Counted from the first letter of the stretch, positions 50,870-62,082 are shown. The stretch is DNA of 64,000 nt from JAOEGB01 sp041262585 (GCF_041262585.1 NZ_JBGCBZ010000005.1:248001-312000); one strand, 5' to 3'. The notes: generated by a model from the letters alone, not told the origin. Translations and numbers: made by a program.

Positions 50870-51700
50870 ATGATCCGCACCAGGTTCCGCCCGATCGCCG
50901 TCGCGATCGCCGCGGCCGCCACCGTCCTTTCCCTGTCCGGTACGGCTGCCGCCTCGGGCGCCACCACCGCCTCCGAGGTCTCCGGGGCGACCTCCGCTCG
51001 GGCGGCCACGCCGGTTCCGACGGGCAAGGCCGCGCTCACCCGGAACCCCATTTACAAGACCGGCCAGTTCGACTTCACCGAGTGCAAGGAGCTGGACCGC
51101 CGCCCGGACGACGTCGAGTCCTACAAGATCTATCTGGACCACCTGCTCGACTGCCTCAACCTCTCCTGGGCGGAGGAGTTCCGGCAGGCCGGGCTGTCGT
51201 TCGCCAAGCCGAAGGTCCGCTTCATCACCAGCGCCGTCAAGACGGGCTGCGGCAAGTACCCGGCGCCGTACGCCGCGGGGATCTACTGCCAGGCCGACAA
51301 GACGATGTGGATCCTCATCTACAAGCAGCAGCTCGCCGACCCGTCGGAGTTCGAGCTGTTCCAGGTGATCGCCCACGAGTACGGACACTACGTCCAGGAC
51401 CGCGTCGGCATCCTCCGAGCCACGGATAAGCTGGCGCCCCACTTCGGCACGGCCAAGTTCTACTCCCTGAACCGGCGGGTCGAGCTCCAGGCCGAGTGCT
51501 TCTCCGGCGCGTTCATCGGCAGCATCTGGCACTCCCTCGGCCGCGACCAGTTCGACTGGGACGACCTGCTCGACTACAAGTACGGCGACAAGTGGCACGG
51601 CACGCGCAAGAGCATCGTCTACTGGCTCAAGCGCGGCTGGAACGGCAACGGCCCAAGCGTGTGCGACACCTTCACCGCCCCGGCGTCCAAGGTCGCCTGA
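50870..51700 (+). CDS. Secreted neutral zinc metallopeptidase (YpfJ-like)
   Basis: A 276-residue secreted protein with a signal peptide (residues 1-35, cleavage near AAASG). The zinc site is HEYGH (H169, E170, H173), with the third ligand likely Glu in ELQAECFSGAFIG. The region YAAGIYCQADKTMWI and the C-terminal YWLKRGWNGNGPSVCDTF match the putative neutral zinc metallopeptidase family (PF04228-related). Four cysteines may form disulfides. Substrate is unknown. ATG 50870 is chosen for the signal peptide; GGGGA lies 9 bases before. It is convergent with the ROK regulator. Confidence 0.85.
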   Translation: MIRTRFRPIAVAIAAAATVLSLSGTAAASGATTASEVSGATSARAATPVPTGKAALTRNPIYKTGQFDFTECKELDRRPDDVESYKIYLDHLLDCLNLSWAEEFRQAGLSFAKPKVRFITSAVKTGCGKYPAPYAAGIYCQADKTMWILIYKQQLADPSEFELFQVIAHEYGHYVQDRVGILRATDKLAPHFGTAKFYSLNRRVELQAECFSGAFIGSIWHSLGRDQFDWDDLLDYKYGDKWHGTRKSIVYWLKRGWNGNGPSVCDTFTAPASKVA

Positions 51701-51716
51701 CGTCTCAGCCCGGCGT

Positions 51717-52922
51717 TCAGGGCGCGAGACGCGCCAGGACCTCCAGGGGGTCGGCGAGCACCTGGGCGAAGGCCAGCTCGGCGGCCCCCATCAGGGTCGC
51801 GTCGTCTCCTAGCACGGACGTGCGCAGCCGGAGGCGCTCCCGTGACGCGGCGAGCGTCACGGTGTTGATCCGGCTGCGCACCTGGGCGGCCGACCCCAGG
51901 TACAGCTCTCTCAGCATGCCGCCGAAGATGACCATCTCGGGGTTGAAGACGTTGACCAGGTTGGCGACGCCCAGGCCGAGCCAGTCGCCGACGCGCTGAA
52001 GGGCCTCCTGGGTCACCACGTCGCCCCGGTCGGCGGCGTCCACGACGGCCCGCACGCCGTCCCTTCCGATGGCCTCGCCGTACCGGCCCGCGTGCTCCAT
52101 CAGGGCCCGCTCCCCCACCTCGGCCTCCAGGCAGCCGCGCGACCCGCAGCCGCAGGGCCGCCCGCCGGGGTTGACCACCATGTGGCCGACCTCGCCGCCG
52201 TATCCGGCGAACCCGCCGAGCAGTTGGCCGTTCACCACGATGCCGCCGCCGATGCCGACGTCTCCGTGCAGGTAGATGAGGTCGCGGCAGCCCATGCCGA
52301 TCCCCCGCGTGTGCTCCGCGAGGGCGCCCAGGTTGGCGTCGTTACCGACCGCGACGGGCAGGCCGAGCGCGAGCTTCCTGGACAGCTCGTCGCCGAAGGG
52401 CCCCTCTTCCAGGCCGATGTTGGGCCCGATCCTGACGACGCCGTCCGATTTGCGCACCGCGCCGCAGAACGCCGCCGCCGCCCCCACGCACACCGTGTCG
52501 GCCCGGGTCTTGCGGTGCATCTGCCGGGCGAACCCGGCCAGCATGCCGACGACCCCGGCCATGTCGAACGGCCCGCGCTGCCGTACGGCCTCGCGGCGGT
52601 CGAGGATCACGCCGCCGAGGCCGATGCGCGCGGCGGCCACCCGGTCCACGCCCACGTCGAAGGCGAGGACGTAGACCCGGGCGGACTCGGGCCGCACCAC
52701 CAGGGACGGGCGACCCGCCCGCCCGGTGTCCCTGGGGAGCTCCTCCCTGACGAGGCCCGCGGCCGTCAGGTCGGCGGTCAGCGCCATGATGGTGCTGCGG
52801 TTCAGCCCCATGAGGGTGGTCAGCTCCGCCCGGGAGGTGGGCCCTCCCAGGTGGACGTGGCGGAGCAGGGTGCCGAGGTTGTGCTTGCGGATCTCCTCCT
52901 GTGAGGGACCTGCGCGCATCAT
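51717..52922 (-). CDS. ROK-family transcriptional regulator
   Basis: A 401-residue NagC/XylR-type ROK protein. Residues about 8-65 form a winged helix (EEIRKHNLGTLLRHVHLGGPTSRAELTTLMGLNRSTIMALTADL region). The ROK domain has VAVGNDANLGALAEHTRG, DVGIGGGIVVNGQLLGGFAGYGGEVGHM and the zinc motif CGCGSRGCLE. It lies 65 bp after the permease of a xylose-type ABC operon on the same strand, so it probably regulates that transporter in response to a sugar. The start is ATG 52922 or 52919. Confidence 0.92.
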   Translation of the reverse strand: MMRAGPSQEEIRKHNLGTLLRHVHLGGPTSRAELTTLMGLNRSTIMALTADLTAAGLVREELPRDTGRAGRPSLVVRPESARVYVLAFDVGVDRVAAARIGLGGVILDRREAVRQRGPFDMAGVVGMLAGFARQMHRKTRADTVCVGAAAAFCGAVRKSDGVVRIGPNIGLEEGPFGDELSRKLALGLPVAVGNDANLGALAEHTRGIGMGCRDLIYLHGDVGIGGGIVVNGQLLGGFAGYGGEVGHMVVNPGGRPCGCGSRGCLEAEVGERALMEHAGRYGEAIGRDGVRAVVDAADRGDVVTQEALQRVGDWLGLGVANLVNVFNPEMVIFGGMLRELYLGSAAQVRSRINTVTLAASRERLRLRTSVLGDDATLMGAAELAFAQVLADPLEVLARLAP

Positions 52923-52986
52923 GGAGCCAGCCTCGGCTTTCCTAGGGGGTCAGGGGTCGGGGATCACCCTACTGTGATGTGGGAGA

Positions 52987-54234
52987 TCATCGTCTTCCGG
53001 TCGCGGCCGCCCGCTTCCTGGACAGGGCGTCCACGCCCGCGGCCAGCAGCAGCACCGAACCGGTGACGACATACTTCACGCCCGCGCTGTAGCCCATCAG
53101 GCCCATGCCGTTCTGGATGACGGCCACGACCGCGCCGCCGAGCACGGCGTCGAGCGCGCGTCCCTTGCCGCCGAACAAACTGGTGCCGCCGATGACGGCC
53201 GCGCCCACGGCGAACAGCAGCACGTCGCTGCCGCCGGTGTTGGGGTCGACCGAGTTCGCGCGGGACGCGGCGATGATGCCGCCGATCGACGCCATGAAGG
53301 AGCAGATCACGAACGCGGAGATGCGGATCCCGTCGACGTTGATGCCGGCCCGGCGCGACGCCTCGGCGTTGCCGCCCACCGCGTACACGTGCCGGCCGTA
53401 CGGCGTGCGGTGGAGGACGAACGTCCACACGAGCAGCAGGACGACGATCACCGGGACCACGATCGGCACGCCCTTGAGCGACACGATCAGCTCGTTGCGG
53501 CTGCGCTCCAGGTTGAGCACGTAGACCGCTACGCCCGCGATCACCGCGAGCGCCGCCACGCGGAAGACGATCAGGATGAGCGGGTCGGCGACGAGGCCGC
53601 GGCCGCTGCGGCGGCGGGCCTTCACCAGCTGGATGACGGCGTAGGCGGCCACACCCACGATCACCGCGACCCAGCTGACCACCGGCGGCACGTTGCTGTT
53701 CGCGACGGCCAGGATCGTCTCGTCGCGGATCGAGATGTTCGTTCCGCCCTTGACCAGGAGCAGCAGGACGCCCTGGAAGGCGAGAAACGCCGCCAGCGTG
53801 ACGACGAACGACGGGATCCCGAGCTTGGCGACCAGCGTGCCGAGGACCGTGCCGATGATGGCGCCGGTCAGCATGGAGGCCCCGACCGCGGCGTACCAGG
53901 GCCAGCCCTCGTTGGTGAGGAGGACCGCGAGCACCGCCGCGCAGACGCCGCTGGCGAAGCCCGCCGACAGGTCGATCTCGCCCAGCAGCAGCACGAAGAT
54001 GAGGCCCATCGCGATGACGGTGACCGCGGCGCCCTGCGTGAACAGGTTCGCGAAGTTCACCGGCGACAGGAAGGCCGGGCGCAGGACCGAGAAGACCACG
54101 CACAGCACGACGAGGCCGAAGACCGCGGGGAGGGCCCCGAGCTCGCCGCCCCGCACCCGCTCGACGTAGCCCTTCACGTGGACGCCGATCGCGGAGCCGG
54201 AGGTGCTCCGCTCCGGGAGCGTTTCCGTCGTCAT
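52987..54234 (-). CDS. Sugar ABC transporter permease (XylH type)
   Basis: A 415-residue permease of the ribose/xylose type with ten or more transmembrane segments. Recognisable parts are PVNFANLFTQGAAVTVIAMGLIFVLLLGEIDLSAG and SLFGGKGRALDAVLGGAVVAVIQNGMGLMG, with the ATPase-contact RTPYGRHVYAVGGNAEASRRAGI. The start ATG 54234 overlaps the ATPase stop (ATGA), so the two are coupled. It is long for a ribose permease and matches XylH-type lengths. Xylose or another pentose is the likely substrate. Confidence 0.9.
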   Translation of the reverse strand: MTTETLPERSTSGSAIGVHVKGYVERVRGGELGALPAVFGLVVLCVVFSVLRPAFLSPVNFANLFTQGAAVTVIAMGLIFVLLLGEIDLSAGFASGVCAAVLAVLLTNEGWPWYAAVGASMLTGAIIGTVLGTLVAKLGIPSFVVTLAAFLAFQGVLLLLVKGGTNISIRDETILAVANSNVPPVVSWVAVIVGVAAYAVIQLVKARRRSGRGLVADPLILIVFRVAALAVIAGVAVYVLNLERSRNELIVSLKGVPIVVPVIVVLLLVWTFVLHRTPYGRHVYAVGGNAEASRRAGINVDGIRISAFVICSFMASIGGIIAASRANSVDPNTGGSDVLLFAVGAAVIGGTSLFGGKGRALDAVLGGAVVAVIQNGMGLMGYSAGVKYVVTGSVLLLAAGVDALSRKRAAATGRR

Positions 54235-55007
54235 GATGCCGCTCCGTTGCCGTTCCTGAGGCCGAGCTCCCCGCTGCGCCCGGAGGTGATGAGTTCCACG
54301 ACCTGCGAGTGAGTCACGTCGGAGGTCCTGACCTGGGCGGCCATCCGCCCGAGATAGAGGGCCGCGATCCGGTCGGACACGGCGAAGACGTCGTTCATGT
54401 TGTGCGAGATGAGTACCACGGCGAGGCCGTTGTCGGCCAGCCGGCGGACGAGCTCGAGCACCTGGGCGGTCTGCGCGACGCCGAGCGCGGCCGTCGGCTC
54501 GTCGAGGATGACGACCTTGCTGTTCCACAGGACGGCCTTGGCGATCGCCACGGTCTGCCGCTGGCCGCCGGAGAGGCTGGAGACCTGCTGGCGGAGCGAC
54601 TTCACCGTCCGGACCGACAGGCCGGCCAGCGTCTTGGCCGCCATCTCCTCCATCGTGGCCTCGTCCAGGACCAGGCCGCTTGTGCGCTCCCGTCCGAGGA
54701 ACATGTTCTGCACGATGTCGAGGTTGTCGCAGAGCGCGAGGTCCTGATAGACGATCTCGACGCCCAGCGCCGCCGCGTCCCTCGGCCCGCTCACCTGGAC
54801 CTTCTCGCCGTCGAAGAAGTACTCGCCGGCGTCGATCGGGTAGATCCCGCCGATGCACTTGACGAGCGTGGACTTGCCGGCGCCGTTGTCGCCGACCAGT
54901 GCTGTCACCTCTCCGGGGTACACCGAGAAGGCGACGTCGTGAAGGACCTGCACGGGACCGAAGCTCTTGTCGATGCCGCGCAGTTCCAGGACCGGTCCCT
55001 GGGACAC
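54231..55007 (-). CDS. Sugar ABC transporter ATP-binding protein (single-domain XylG/RbsA type)
   Basis: A 258-residue ATPase. Walker A is GDNGAGKST, the Q-loop is VYQDLALCDNLD, the signature LSGGQRQTV, Walker B VVILDEPTAALG and the switch histidine LISHNMNDV. It resembles one half of the duplicated RbsA/XylG proteins, as common in actinobacteria where only one domain is kept. The Walker B is followed by AALGVAQ, typical of sugar-class ATPases. It lies between the binding protein (86 bp upstream) and the permease (overlapping). Confidence 0.93.
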   Translation of the reverse strand: MSQGPVLELRGIDKSFGPVQVLHDVAFSVYPGEVTALVGDNGAGKSTLVKCIGGIYPIDAGEYFFDGEKVQVSGPRDAAALGVEIVYQDLALCDNLDIVQNMFLGRERTSGLVLDEATMEEMAAKTLAGLSVRTVKSLRQQVSSLSGGQRQTVAIAKAVLWNSKVVILDEPTAALGVAQTAQVLELVRRLADNGLAVVLISHNMNDVFAVSDRIAALYLGRMAAQVRTSDVTHSQVVELITSGRSGELGLRNGNGAAS

Positions 55008-55092
55008 GATGGGCTACTCCGTTGATGAAGGGGCGTTGATGAAGGGGCCGGTACGGCTTGCCGCGCCGTACCGGCCCGTAGGGGAAGGGGGC

Positions 55093-56211
55093 TTAGCTGA
55101 CGCCGGCCTTGGCGCACTTGTCGGCGAACTCGCCGGTGCACAGCTCGTCCTTGGAGACGAACCCGTCGGCCACGACATCCTTCACGTTGTCGAAGTAGAT
55201 GGGCTGCGGGTCGAGCAGGACCGCGGGCACGTCCCGGCCGCTCTGGGTGTCCTTGACCGTCGCGGTCGCCGCCGGCTTCTCACCCTTGGCCAGGGCGATG
55301 GCGAGCTGCGACGTGGCGTCGGCCTCCTTCTTGATCGCCTTGTAGACCGTCATGCACTGGTCGCCGGCGAGGATGTTCTGCAGGCCCTGCACGGTGGCGT
55401 CCTGGCCGGTGACCGGGACCTTGCCGTTGAGCTTCTGCTTCTTCAGCACGGCGATGGCGGCGTTGCCGAGGCCGTCGTTCGCGGCGAGCACGCCACCGAT
55501 CTTCGGCTCCTGGGTCAGCATCTGCTCGAAGATCGTGCCGGCCTGGGCGTTGTCCCAGTCCGGGACCGACTGGTCCGGGCCCTTCTTGTACTCGCCGGAG
55601 TCGTACTTCGGCTTGAGCACGCCGTCGTAGCCGTTCTTGAACAGCGTGGCGTTGTTGTCGGTCGGCGAGCCGTTCAGCTCGGCGATGATCGGCTTGTCGG
55701 CCTTGTTGTCGGTCAGGCACTTGGCCAGGCCCTCGCCCTGCAGCGTGCCGACCTTGGTGTTGTCGAACGACACGTAGTAGGAGGCGCTGCCGCCCAGCGT
55801 CAGGCGGTCGTAGTCGATCGTCGCGACGCCCTGCGACTTGGCCTTGTCCAGGACGGCCTTGCCGGTGCCGCTGTCCAGGTTCACGATCACCAGCACGGTC
55901 GCGCCGTTCGTGATCATCTGGTCGGCGATGGTCTGGAAGGCGGTCTTGTCGCCCTGGGCGTTCTGGATGTCCGACTGCACGCCGGCCGCGTCGAAGGCCT
56001 CCTTGAGGTACTTCCGGTCAGCGGTCTCCCACCGGGCCGACGACTTGCTGTCCGGGAGGATGACGCCGATCTTGCCGACCTTGGCGCCGGCCGCGGACGA
56101 CGGCGCGCCGCTGCTCTGAGCGGAGGTGTCACCGCTCTCGCCCCCGCAGGCGGTGAGACCGAAGGAAAGCGCCGCGGCGGCGGCACCGATGCTGAGGATC
56201 CCCTTGCGCAT
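55093..56211 (-). CDS. Sugar-binding lipoprotein (XylF type)
   Basis: A 372-residue solute-binding lipoprotein. The signal peptide ends with lipobox LTACGG. The mature protein begins KVGKIGVILPDSKSSARWETADRKYLKEAF, characteristic of D-xylose-binding XylF and related pentose-binding proteins, quoted here by its start. Further marks are VLVIVNLDSGTG, DNNATLFKNGYDGVL and VTGQDATVQGLQNILAGDQCMTVYK. ATG 56211 follows AAAGGA at 9 bases. It is first in a four-gene operon with ATPase, permease and ROK regulator. Two dyads that could be ROK operators lie upstream. Confidence 0.92.
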   Translation of the reverse strand: MRKGILSIGAAAAALSFGLTACGGESGDTSAQSSGAPSSAAGAKVGKIGVILPDSKSSARWETADRKYLKEAFDAAGVQSDIQNAQGDKTAFQTIADQMITNGATVLVIVNLDSGTGKAVLDKAKSQGVATIDYDRLTLGGSASYYVSFDNTKVGTLQGEGLAKCLTDNKADKPIIAELNGSPTDNNATLFKNGYDGVLKPKYDSGEYKKGPDQSVPDWDNAQAGTIFEQMLTQEPKIGGVLAANDGLGNAAIAVLKKQKLNGKVPVTGQDATVQGLQNILAGDQCMTVYKAIKKEADATSQLAIALAKGEKPAATATVKDTQSGRDVPAVLLDPQPIYFDNVKDVVADGFVSKDELCTGEFADKCAKAGVS

Positions 56212-56357
56212 TTGGCGTGGGTCCTTTCTCTGGCTGGGGGTCTGTGAGGGAAGCACGGCCGAGCTCGTCGCGATCTCAGAAGCCGGCATGCGATCGCGGG
56301 TGACGTGGCCGTCCGGTACGGCAGAGCCGGGTCACGGCCATCACCGCTCCAGGGAAT

Positions 56358-56435
56358 GTTGTTTGAGACAACGTAAGCCAGAAGTCATGGTGGTGATAGA
56401 CACAGGAAGGTAACGTTTGTTGTCCGCAGTAACAA
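56358..56435. promoter_or_regulatory. Two dyad sites upstream of the xylF-type operon
   Basis: GTTGTTTGAGACAAC (56358-56372) has perfect 5-bp arms, and TTGTTGTCCGCAGTAACAA (56417-56435) has TTGTT/AACAA arms. Both share the TTGT...ACAA pattern, lie in the A/T-richer 56340-56440 stretch before the binding-protein gene, and could be operators of the ROK regulator encoded at the operon end. Confidence 0.45.
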
Positions 56436-56466
56436 TGACGAAACGACGGCTCAATGGGTCTTTCCC

Positions 56467-57192
56467 TCAACGGGCGAGGCTCTGGCCGATGAGCACGCAC
56501 GCGGACAGAGCGGCGATACCCAGCACGGCGGCGCGGACCCGGCCGCCGTCGAGGTAGCGGCGCACCGGACCGGAGACGGCGTACCCGAGGATCACGAAGG
56601 GGATCAGCGCCGCCCCGGTCCCGAGGGTCCTGACGGGCAGTTTCCCGACGAAGGCCAGGATGCCGAGCGACTGCACGGCGCTCAGGAAGAAGAACATCGC
56701 CAGGGTGGCCCGGATCTGCGGGCCCTTGGCGCTCTGGTAGACGAGACCCATGGGCGGCCCACCGATGCCCGTCGCTGTACCGGTGATCCCGGAGATGAAC
56801 CCGGCAGCCGTGAGGGTGCGGCCGTTCCGCGGCAGCGACACCGCCCTGGCGGTCAGCACGACCGCGATCACGACCATGACGCCGATGAGCACGCCCAGCA
56901 CACGCGTGCTCACGTAGACCACGACGAACCCGCCGATGACGCTGCCCGGCACCCTGCCCAGTACGGCGAAGCCGAGGCCGCGCCAGTCCACCCGGCGCCA
57001 TTCGGCCGCCAGCGTGAACAACGGGAGCGTCGCGTTGACGACCTGCACGGCGCCGGGCATGACGGTGGGGTCGAGCAGCGTGAGCAGGGGCGAGGCGACC
57101 AGCCCGAGCCCGAACCCCACCCCACCCTGCACCACCGCCCCGGTGAAGACGGCCAATCCCGCTATGAGCAGCGACAACGCGTCATGGGTCAT
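56467..57192 (-). CDS. TauE/SafE-family sulfite/organosulfonate exporter-like protein
   Basis: A 241-residue membrane protein with about eight hydrophobic segments. The duplicated family signature appears as FTGAVVQGGVGFGLGLVASPLL near the N-terminus and GFISGITGTATGIGGPPMGLVYQ in the middle. Members export sulfite, sulfoacetate or related anions, but substrates of most are unknown. ATG 57192 starts just before the first segment; a GTG/ATG further upstream would add a poor extension. It is divergent from the toxin-antitoxin pair. Confidence 0.87.
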   Translation of the reverse strand: MTHDALSLLIAGLAVFTGAVVQGGVGFGLGLVASPLLTLLDPTVMPGAVQVVNATLPLFTLAAEWRRVDWRGLGFAVLGRVPGSVIGGFVVVYVSTRVLGVLIGVMVVIAVVLTARAVSLPRNGRTLTAAGFISGITGTATGIGGPPMGLVYQSAKGPQIRATLAMFFFLSAVQSLGILAFVGKLPVRTLGTGAALIPFVILGYAVSGPVRRYLDGGRVRAAVLGIAALSACVLIGQSLAR

Positions 57193-57382
57193 GGCCGCAG
57201 ACCCTAACGGCCCGCCATCCCCGCACCGCAACCGGTTATCCGCCGCGGCCTCTGGAGCGAGAAAGCCAGACAATCACCGACAGTAACGGAAAGTTGTTGC
57301 GAGAGTAATCGAACGTCCCTAAACTTCCAGATGACGACATGGCCATAGACCGACTTGTAGACCCGAATGTAGCTTCGCCTGT

Positions 57383-57721
57383 ATGAGCACCGAGCCGAAG
57401 CACGAGCCGAAGCACACGACGATCCGGGTCAGCACCGTTACTCGCGACAAGATCGCGGAAATCGCCAAGCAGGAAGGCAGGCCCATGACCGCAGTGATCG
57501 ACGACGCCGTCGCGGACTACGAGCACAAGAAGTTCGTCGAGGAGTGCGCGGCGGCTGTAGCTCGGACTCAGGCAGACCCGGAGGCCTGGGCCGACTACCT
57601 GGCCGAGACGGCGATCTTCGACAACGCCACCGGAGACGGCCTCGAACCGGAGGACTTCTCCTCCTATCTCACCCCTCAGGAGCACGATGAGAATCACCCG
57701 CGGAGACATTTGGCTGACTGA
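57383..57721 (+). CDS. Ribbon-helix-helix antitoxin of a MazF-type system
   Basis: A 112-residue protein with an N-terminal RHH fold (TTIRVSTVTRDKIAEIAKQEGRPMTAVIDDAVADY, residues about 12-46, quoted by region) and an acidic C-terminal tail (LEPEDFSSYLTPQEHDEN) suited to neutralise a toxin. It overlaps the downstream MazF gene by 35 bp, the usual antitoxin-first arrangement. RHH antitoxins usually repress their own promoter. The codon use is slightly less GC-rich than that of neighbours, in line with mobile acquisition. Confidence 0.85.
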   Translation: MSTEPKHEPKHTTIRVSTVTRDKIAEIAKQEGRPMTAVIDDAVADYEHKKFVEECAAAVARTQADPEAWADYLAETAIFDNATGDGLEPEDFSSYLTPQEHDENHPRRHLAD

Positions 57722-58025
57722 CTTCACCGGCTCAGTCGGCCGCGAGCAGGGCGGCATCCGCCCCGCCGTGGTGATGAGCGGCGCAGCCGTCAACAGCGTC
57801 CCGCTCGGCCTCCTGTTCGCGGCGCCCCTCACCACCACACGACGCGACTGGCCTTATCACGTCGAGGTGAGCGCGAGCGGCACAGGCCTGGACAAGCCCA
57901 GTTGGGCCATGATGGAGCAGCTGGGAAGCATCTCCGTCCGGCGGCTGCAGCGCCGGATCGGCCACGTCGATGACGCGTTGCTCGACCGGATGAACGTGGT
58001 TTTCAACCGTCTGCTGCGGCCGTAG
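57687..58025 (+). CDS. MazF/PemK-family endoribonuclease toxin
   Basis: A 112-residue PemK/MazF fold protein. It begins RITRGDIWLTDFTGSVGREQGGIRPAVVMS, the family's beta-barrel start with the catalytic Arg in the GxxRPAVV segment. ARTTT... LTTTRRDWPYHVEV carries the second active-site Thr/Ser region, and SWAMMEQLGSISVRRLQRRIG is the conserved C-terminal part. It would cleave mRNA at short sequences unless bound by the antitoxin encoded just upstream. A strong bidirectional terminator follows at 58034-58069. Confidence 0.9.
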   Translation: MRITRGDIWLTDFTGSVGREQGGIRPAVVMSGAAVNSVPLGLLFAAPLTTTRRDWPYHVEVSASGTGLDKPSWAMMEQLGSISVRRLQRRIGHVDDALLDRMNVVFNRLLRP

Positions 58026-58033
58026 GAGCGCCA

Positions 58034-58069
58034 AAGCCGCCCCGGGGACGGAGGGTCCCGGAGCGGCTT
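58034..58069. terminator. Bidirectional terminator between mazF and acnA
   Basis: AAGCCGC (58034-58040) pairs with GCGGCTT (58063-58069), and the inner CCGGGGAC with GTCCCGG (one bulge). It lies between convergent genes. Confidence 0.78.
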
Positions 58070-58082
58070 AGGGCTTCGGGCG

Positions 58083-60857
<2,775 letters not shown>

Positions 60858-60932
60858 GAAGTTCGCCTCCCCAACTTTCCGGGCTTGTCAAAAGTTCGCG
60901 TATGCATCCTGCCGCACCTTCGGAACACTCAA

Positions 60933-60951
60933 GGCAGTTAGGCTGACCTAA
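60933..60951. promoter_or_regulatory. DtxR/IdeR-like box upstream of acnA
   Basis: TTAGGCTGACCTAA (60938-60951) matches the right-hand 14 bases of the DtxR/IdeR consensus with one change; the full 19-mer matches at 14 positions. It lies about 80 bp before the acnA start. Iron control of aconitase would fit its iron-sulfur cluster. The match is weaker on the left arm. Confidence 0.5.
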
Positions 60952-60962
60952 GTCGGCGGATG

Positions 60963-61004
60963 TCTCGACATCAAGATATCCCGATGGTTATCTCGACATC
61001 AAGT
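60963..61004. promoter_or_regulatory. Two direct copies of a TCTCGACATCAAG dyad before acnA
   Basis: TCTCGACATCAAGA (60963-60976) and TCTCGACATCAAGT (60991-61004) are 28 bp apart. Each is an imperfect palindrome of the form CTnGACATCnAG. Similar sequences are bound by MarR-type regulators of aconitase genes in Streptomyces (TamR), but I cannot confirm the consensus. The 60858-61203 gap holds these sites, an 11-bp minisatellite, and no gene. Confidence 0.45.
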
Positions 61005-61108
61005 TACTGATGAGTACGCCTCCGGCGTGGCACATCCCGACCAGGAAAAGGCGGATTTTTCCGCGTTCATGCTTTCGGGCCGGCGTTTCCGCGCCCGGAG
61101 TCCACACC

Positions 61109-61152
61109 GGACCGACGCCGGACCGACGCCGGACCGACGCCGGACCGACGCC
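61109..61152. repeat. 11-bp tandem repeat, four copies
   Basis: GGACCGACGCC occurs four times without interruption (61109-61119, 61120-61130, 61131-61141, 61142-61152). It lies between the acnA promoter and the end of the DUF457 gene. Confidence 0.9.
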
Positions 61153-61203
61153 GAACCCGTACCGTCGTCCAGACCCGCACCGTCCGGGTCCGGCCCCCGC
61201 CGC

Positions 61204-61926
61204 TCAGGCGGGCATGAGCCGCAGGCACAGTAAGGCGAGCACGGCGACCGACAAGACGGGCCCGAGGATCTTCTTCTCGAACGTCTTCCCCGTCTTGATC
61301 CCGATGTCGAACGGCAGCAGCCACCGCCCCTTGATCGGCCACAGCACCGGGCAGCCGCGCTCGGTCAGGCAGTCGCCGATGACGTGCACCAGGCAGCCGA
61401 CACCTATGGCGAACCCGAGCCAGGAGTAGGTCACGCCCATCATGTGGAAGGTGACGAACAGGCCGGCGGTCAGCGCCACGTTGACCAGCGCGGAGGTGAT
61501 CGTGTGTCCCGGCACCCCGATCCCGACGGCGCGCAGCGCCAGCCCGATCATCAAGACGATCATGATGTCGCGCCCGACCGGGTAACGCTGGGCCAGCAGA
61601 TGGGCGCCGACGCCCGCGAACACCGCGAACAGCAGTGAGTGGGTGGCGTGCCTGTGCCCGCCGCTGACGAAGTTGACGCCCCTGCTGAGCAGCCATGTCG
61701 CCGGGCCGAAGGCCTGCGCGATGGTGGCGCTCGGATGGTCGAGATCGGGCAGCATGGCGGCGCCGGCGCAGACGACCGCCCCCGCGACCAGCTCGGGCGG
61801 GGTCAGCACGGTCCCGGTCACGGTCGCGAGCTCCGGGTGCTCCAGGATCCCCGGGAGGGCCATCAGGGCCGGCGTGACCGCGAGCCACACCGCGGCCCCG
61901 CTGAGAGCGTGCGAATGCCCCATCAT
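61204..61926 (-). CDS. DUF457 (YdjM-like) membrane metal-dependent hydrolase family protein
   Basis: A 240-residue membrane protein of the LexA-regulated YdjM/DUF457 family. It has the N-terminal GHSHALSGAAVWLAV, PDLDHPSATIA, GGHRHATHSLLFAVFAG and HVIGDCLTERGCPVLWPI, with His/Asp motifs typical of the family. About five hydrophobic segments are seen. Function is unclear; phospholipase-like or metal-dependent hydrolysis is assumed from the motifs. ATG 61926 precedes the first motif and the ribosome site is weak. It is divergent from the PadR gene across a structured gap. Confidence 0.85.
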   Translation of the reverse strand: MMGHSHALSGAAVWLAVTPALMALPGILEHPELATVTGTVLTPPELVAGAVVCAGAAMLPDLDHPSATIAQAFGPATWLLSRGVNFVSGGHRHATHSLLFAVFAGVGAHLLAQRYPVGRDIMIVLMIGLALRAVGIGVPGHTITSALVNVALTAGLFVTFHMMGVTYSWLGFAIGVGCLVHVIGDCLTERGCPVLWPIKGRWLLPFDIGIKTGKTFEKKILGPVLSVAVLALLCLRLMPA

Positions 61927-62020
61927 GACAAGATCACGCCGGAGACTGTACGGCAAAGCACCGACAAAATGCTCGAACCATGCGGCGTGTCGCTGGGACC
62001 CCGGGAGCCGGGAACGCAAA

Positions 62021-62082
62021 AGACGGGACCGTTCCGCTCCGAGAGCACCCCCCAGCCCTCTCAGAGCAGAACGCTCCCGTCT
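62021..62082. other. Long structured hairpin in the DUF457-padR gap
   Basis: Three nested pairings line up: AGACGGGA (62021-62028) with TCCCGTCT (62075-62082), CGTTC (62030-62034) with GAACG (62069-62073), and GAGAG (62041-62045) with CTCTC (62058-62062). The 61927-62228 gap otherwise shows only an A/T-richer promoter-like region near 62150-62200 and no gene. It may be a terminator, leader RNA or small RNA. Confidence 0.5.
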
